Shown here piece by piece: positions 61,716-64,000 of a stretch of DNA of 64,000 nt. Numbering within the stretch: the first letter of the stretch is position 1; every line of letters starts with the position of its first letter. Under the pieces are notes generated by a model. That model saw only the letters and a list, made by a program, of their open reading frames with translations, had not been told where the DNA came from and searched no databases. The DNA is from Sipunculus nudus (lineage: Eukaryota; Annelida; Sipuncula; Golfingiida; Sipunculidae). The DNA lies in assembly GCA_026874595.1 (NCBI GenBank), contig CM049322.1, positions 10,126,400-10,190,399 of the forward strand, in the 5' to 3' direction. Position numbers and translations under genes: made by a program.

Positions 61716-62107
61716 GATAGATGGATAGGTAGATAATCCAAAATCCAGCACAATGATGCGCGCGTCGGGGCGATGTGAGAAAAGTACCATCTTTTACGCA
61801 AGGGGATCAAATAAGGATAAGTCTGAACAAGCGCAATGAGCTTATTTCGACATGCCGCCACTCCTCAAATTCAACCGTGCTAAAAAGAAATAGCAGGAAT
61901 AGCTGGGTGCCTGTATTAGGCAACCGTTACCTGCCGATCACCGGTAAGTAACATCGGCCTGAAACTCCGAGTATTACCTCGATGTAACTTTAACTTGTTA
62001 AACATTTAGTTAATCATGCTTTACTTAGGAATAGCTGGGTGCCTGTGTTAGCTACTTACATGTAATGAGCACTTTCCTACATCAAATGTAACGCATATAC
62101 TGATATA

Positions 62108-62151
<44 letters not shown>

Positions 62152-62722
62152 CATATAAATCAATCTACTGGTTTCCTACAATAGATAACTGCTAGAGTGT
62201 CCCATGGTGTGACATGTTATTTTAACATATATGTGTACAAGAGTAGCGGTTCGGTGATAAACGAACAGGGCAGTCAAATTAAGAAAGATGATAACTGGTT
62301 AAACTGGAGATAAACTGCTAGGGGTACATACAGTGTATTTATATTTAAACATCGCAATACATGACAAATATATGCAATTATGTTGTTACTAGACCATCAA
62401 TACGTTTTGTATACAGCCAAATGTATTGTATGATTTATCATAACCCGAGACCGTGAATTCTCTGGCATCCACCATGTTGTTATCCGTTTATCGTTAAAAA
62501 ACAGCATTTGAGGGTTTTCTTATGATGTATAACATTTGTAAATTATATTGTTATGCTTACGGATCAATGTGCTCCAAGAATAGGAACAACTTACGCGATA
62601 TAATACGTGTGAAGGTTGATGTCGTCTACTATCTCTACGTCACCCGTAATCCCAAGGAGATCTCTCTCCGGGCTGCGACCGTCGGGGAGATATACAACTC
62701 TCAGAAACCATCGGCCCGCAAC
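59853..62722 (-). CDS. Lipocalin (four 3' exons; 5' exon not found)
   Basis: Assembled on the minus strand with every junction in phase: 62722-62595, 61373-61282, 60586-60371, 59896-59853. Together these give 159 residues plus stop. Lipocalins are secreted beta-barrel carriers of small hydrophobic molecules. Exon one begins VAGRWFLRVVYLPDG, holding the family GxW motif. Exon two has ECLQIGPATMESGDANGKII. Exon three has TYIFDTDYTNYITVWYCEG, the TDY motif region, and RLWSRGPVVSPSIKAW, the third lipocalin motif. The last exon gives NCPRVQPACTCNNS. Donors GTAAGT (62594, 60370) and pyrimidine-rich acceptors (TTTATCAG, TTTTTTTTCAG, ATACTTTCAG) are strong. Spacing between GxW and TDY is a little short, so one small exon may be missed between 61.28 and 60.59 kb. 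The signal-peptide exon is probably upstream beyond 63 kb or outside the window. The ligand is unknown. Confidence 0.85.
60371..60586 (-). CDS. Lipocalin core exon
   Basis: A 216-base exon between TTTTTTTTCAG (acceptor, above 60586) and GTAAGTG (donor, 60370-60364). Open in one frame across its whole length with the TDY and R.P motifs of lipocalins and four Cys. Entered with two bases and left with one base of a codon. Confidence 0.88.
60836..60871. repeat. (TA)n microsatellite
   Basis: A TA run in a lipocalin intron. Confidence 0.9.
61131..61178. repeat. Hexanucleotide (CCGTGT/CCGTAT)n repeat
   Basis: Three CCGTGT units followed by CCGTAT variants and a final CCATATCCGG, inside a lipocalin intron. 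Confidence 0.85.
61560..61625 (+). other. tRNA-like remnant with A and B boxes
   Basis: TTAGCTCAATGGCAGAGG fits an A box, and GGGTTCGATTTCC is close to a B box. The acceptor stem does not pair well, so this is a tRNA pseudogene or SINE head, not a working tRNA. Confidence 0.5.
61652..61713. repeat. Compound (CT)n(AT)n microsatellite
   Basis: A CT run followed directly by an AT run, inside a lipocalin intron. Confidence 0.95.
62110..62149. repeat. (AT)n microsatellite
   Basis: An AT run in the first visible lipocalin intron. Confidence 0.9.
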
Positions 62723-63401
62723 CTGATAAAGATAAATACAGGAAATCCTCGTTATTACATACCACCTATTGGACCAGTGCCAATAAAGAAAAGTATAGCT
62801 GTAGCCCCAAATCCTCATTCGACCAAATTATGGAAAAATACATGATTATTACTGAAAAACACCGTCTTCAACTGCACAGTTAAAGTCCTAATTACCGGAA
62901 GGGTTCCCATACAATTAATAAATCATTAATATTATTATTATTATTATTATCATTGTTATTTTTATTATTATTGGTCCGATTGCCACAATAATTTCATTCC
63001 CATCAAATGCTCCCGACTTTGAAAAAACACACAACGAACGATTAGAAGACACATGACTTGCTGTAACTATTGTATTCTCTCTAATCCTCCATACAAAAAT
63101 GTCAGTTCAACCCCTGCTAGCCAGGGCTGTTGACAACAAGCTACCACGTTACGTCCGGACTGGCTACTGCTGTCCCAATAATCTCGCTTTACTGAATCTA
63201 TGTGTGAATGTATTAAAAATCCTTCTGCACAATTGTTATTATTATTATTATTATTATAATTATTATTTTATTATCCTTATTTTCAATATAATGCATAATG
63301 TGTTCAAAAGTTATCACTTTATTTCACTAGGTTCTGTGAACAATTATAAGAATAAAATATGTTTAAATGGGTATGATCATGTACATACATTTACAAATTG
63401 C

Positions 63402-63455
<54 letters not shown>

Positions 63456-64000
63456 GACATATCATAATATAGCACATATTGTGAAGCATATAGAGCTAAA
63501 AACTAAAATACTATAATATACGAAAAAATAATATCTTAGAAATTAGAGTATTTGGTCAAAAAATTATCTTGACGCTTCGGGTCTCGCCTATAATAACATA
63601 ACTGCTTCGCGGTCCCACTGTGTGAGCCCCATTTTCTAATATCCCTTGTCCGCCTCTGATATTAAGATAAAGGAAAAACGACCACACGAAATCTCACTGG
63701 ACTATTAACGCTACTTGTACAACAGCTGGACAGTGTCATCATTTACTTTAACTGTTATTCTGTTCCATGGTTGGCTGCCCATGGGAAATATGGCAATTAT
63801 TCTCTTAAACTTAGATATTATAATACAATTTGACACTATTGCTGATGAGGGAGCAAAGGCCTAATAGAAGATGTAACCAAATATAACAAAAACCAACATA
63901 AATATTTTGCAACCCATTGTTTCCTCTTTATCTTTTAGCCAAGTGACATGGCCTCTATCATGGGTTAATAACCTCACTTTGACAAGTATATTTTTTAGAA
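62723..64000. other. Upstream of visible lipocalin exons; no further exon found
   Basis: (ATT)n tracts lie at about 62931-62970 and 63232-63270, and (TA)n at about 63407-63452. The lipocalin signal-peptide exon would be expected here or beyond the window, but no ATG-plus-hydrophobic stretch with a phase-0 donor was found. Confidence 0.4.

Noticed and set aside
62522-62845. 107-codon plus-strand ORF
   Set aside because: It is the antisense shadow of the lipocalin GxW exon at 62595-62722.
1-64000. CRISPR arrays, bacterial operons, rRNA genes
   Set aside because: The tandem repeats have no unique spacers, genes have introns, and no rRNA sequence was recognised.

Overview
The window looks like genomic DNA from a lophotrochozoan animal, most likely a mollusc. 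It is AT-rich with long (TA)n and (CT)n(AT)n microsatellites, minisatellites, non-autonomous DNA transposons, a CR1/L2-like retrotransposon, and repeats of the kind common in molluscan genomes ('TTTTTAGCTCAGCTGA' starts, 'AAGGTCAAAGGTCAAGGTCAC' arrays). Genes have GT-AG introns and sparse exons, and most computed ORFs are chance ORFs. The species cannot be named from sequence alone.

The main content is a dispersed cluster of iodothyronine deiodinase loci, the thioredoxin-fold selenoenzymes that remove iodine from thyroid hormones. Six loci lie between 6.7 and 46.6 kb. Two read as intact once an in-frame TGA is taken as selenocysteine (6741-7502 plus; 45897-46610 minus). One is nearly full length with two frameshifts (23113-23861 minus). 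Three are clear pseudogenes: 16145-16690 plus is 5'-truncated and frameshifted, 20153-20485 minus is a fragment, and 26060-26729 plus has lost the selenocysteine site. They form two subfamilies, one with NFGSC(T/I)-Sec-PPF and one with CFGSCS-Sec-PTF. The coding regions have no introns, and likely splice acceptors lie just upstream of the ATG. No convincing SECIS element was found by eye.

Two further multi-exon genes were assembled from splice sites and reading phase. A secreted C-type-lectin-domain protein lies at 39483-41425 (plus, four exons, signal-peptide exon locally duplicated). A lipocalin lies at 59853-62722 (minus, four 3' exons, 5' end not found). A broken C-type-lectin exon lies at about 54470-54690, and a short terminal exon of an unknown gene at 3472-3525.

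Layout: 1-6.7 kb repeats and a terminal exon; 6.7-7.5 kb intact deiodinase; 8.4-9.8 kb TA-flanked transposon; 10.4-12.0 kb 25-bp minisatellite; 12.8-13.7 kb hAT-like element; 16-27 kb four decayed deiodinases and a CR1/L2 fragment; 27-39 kb mostly empty; 39.5-41.4 kb lectin gene; 42.2-43.3 kb 38-bp minisatellite; 45.9-46.6 kb intact deiodinase; 47-59 kb SINE, inverted repeat, piggyBac-like element and tandem repeats; 59.8-62.7 kb lipocalin. A shared role for the deiodinases, lectin and lipocalin is not shown by the sequence.
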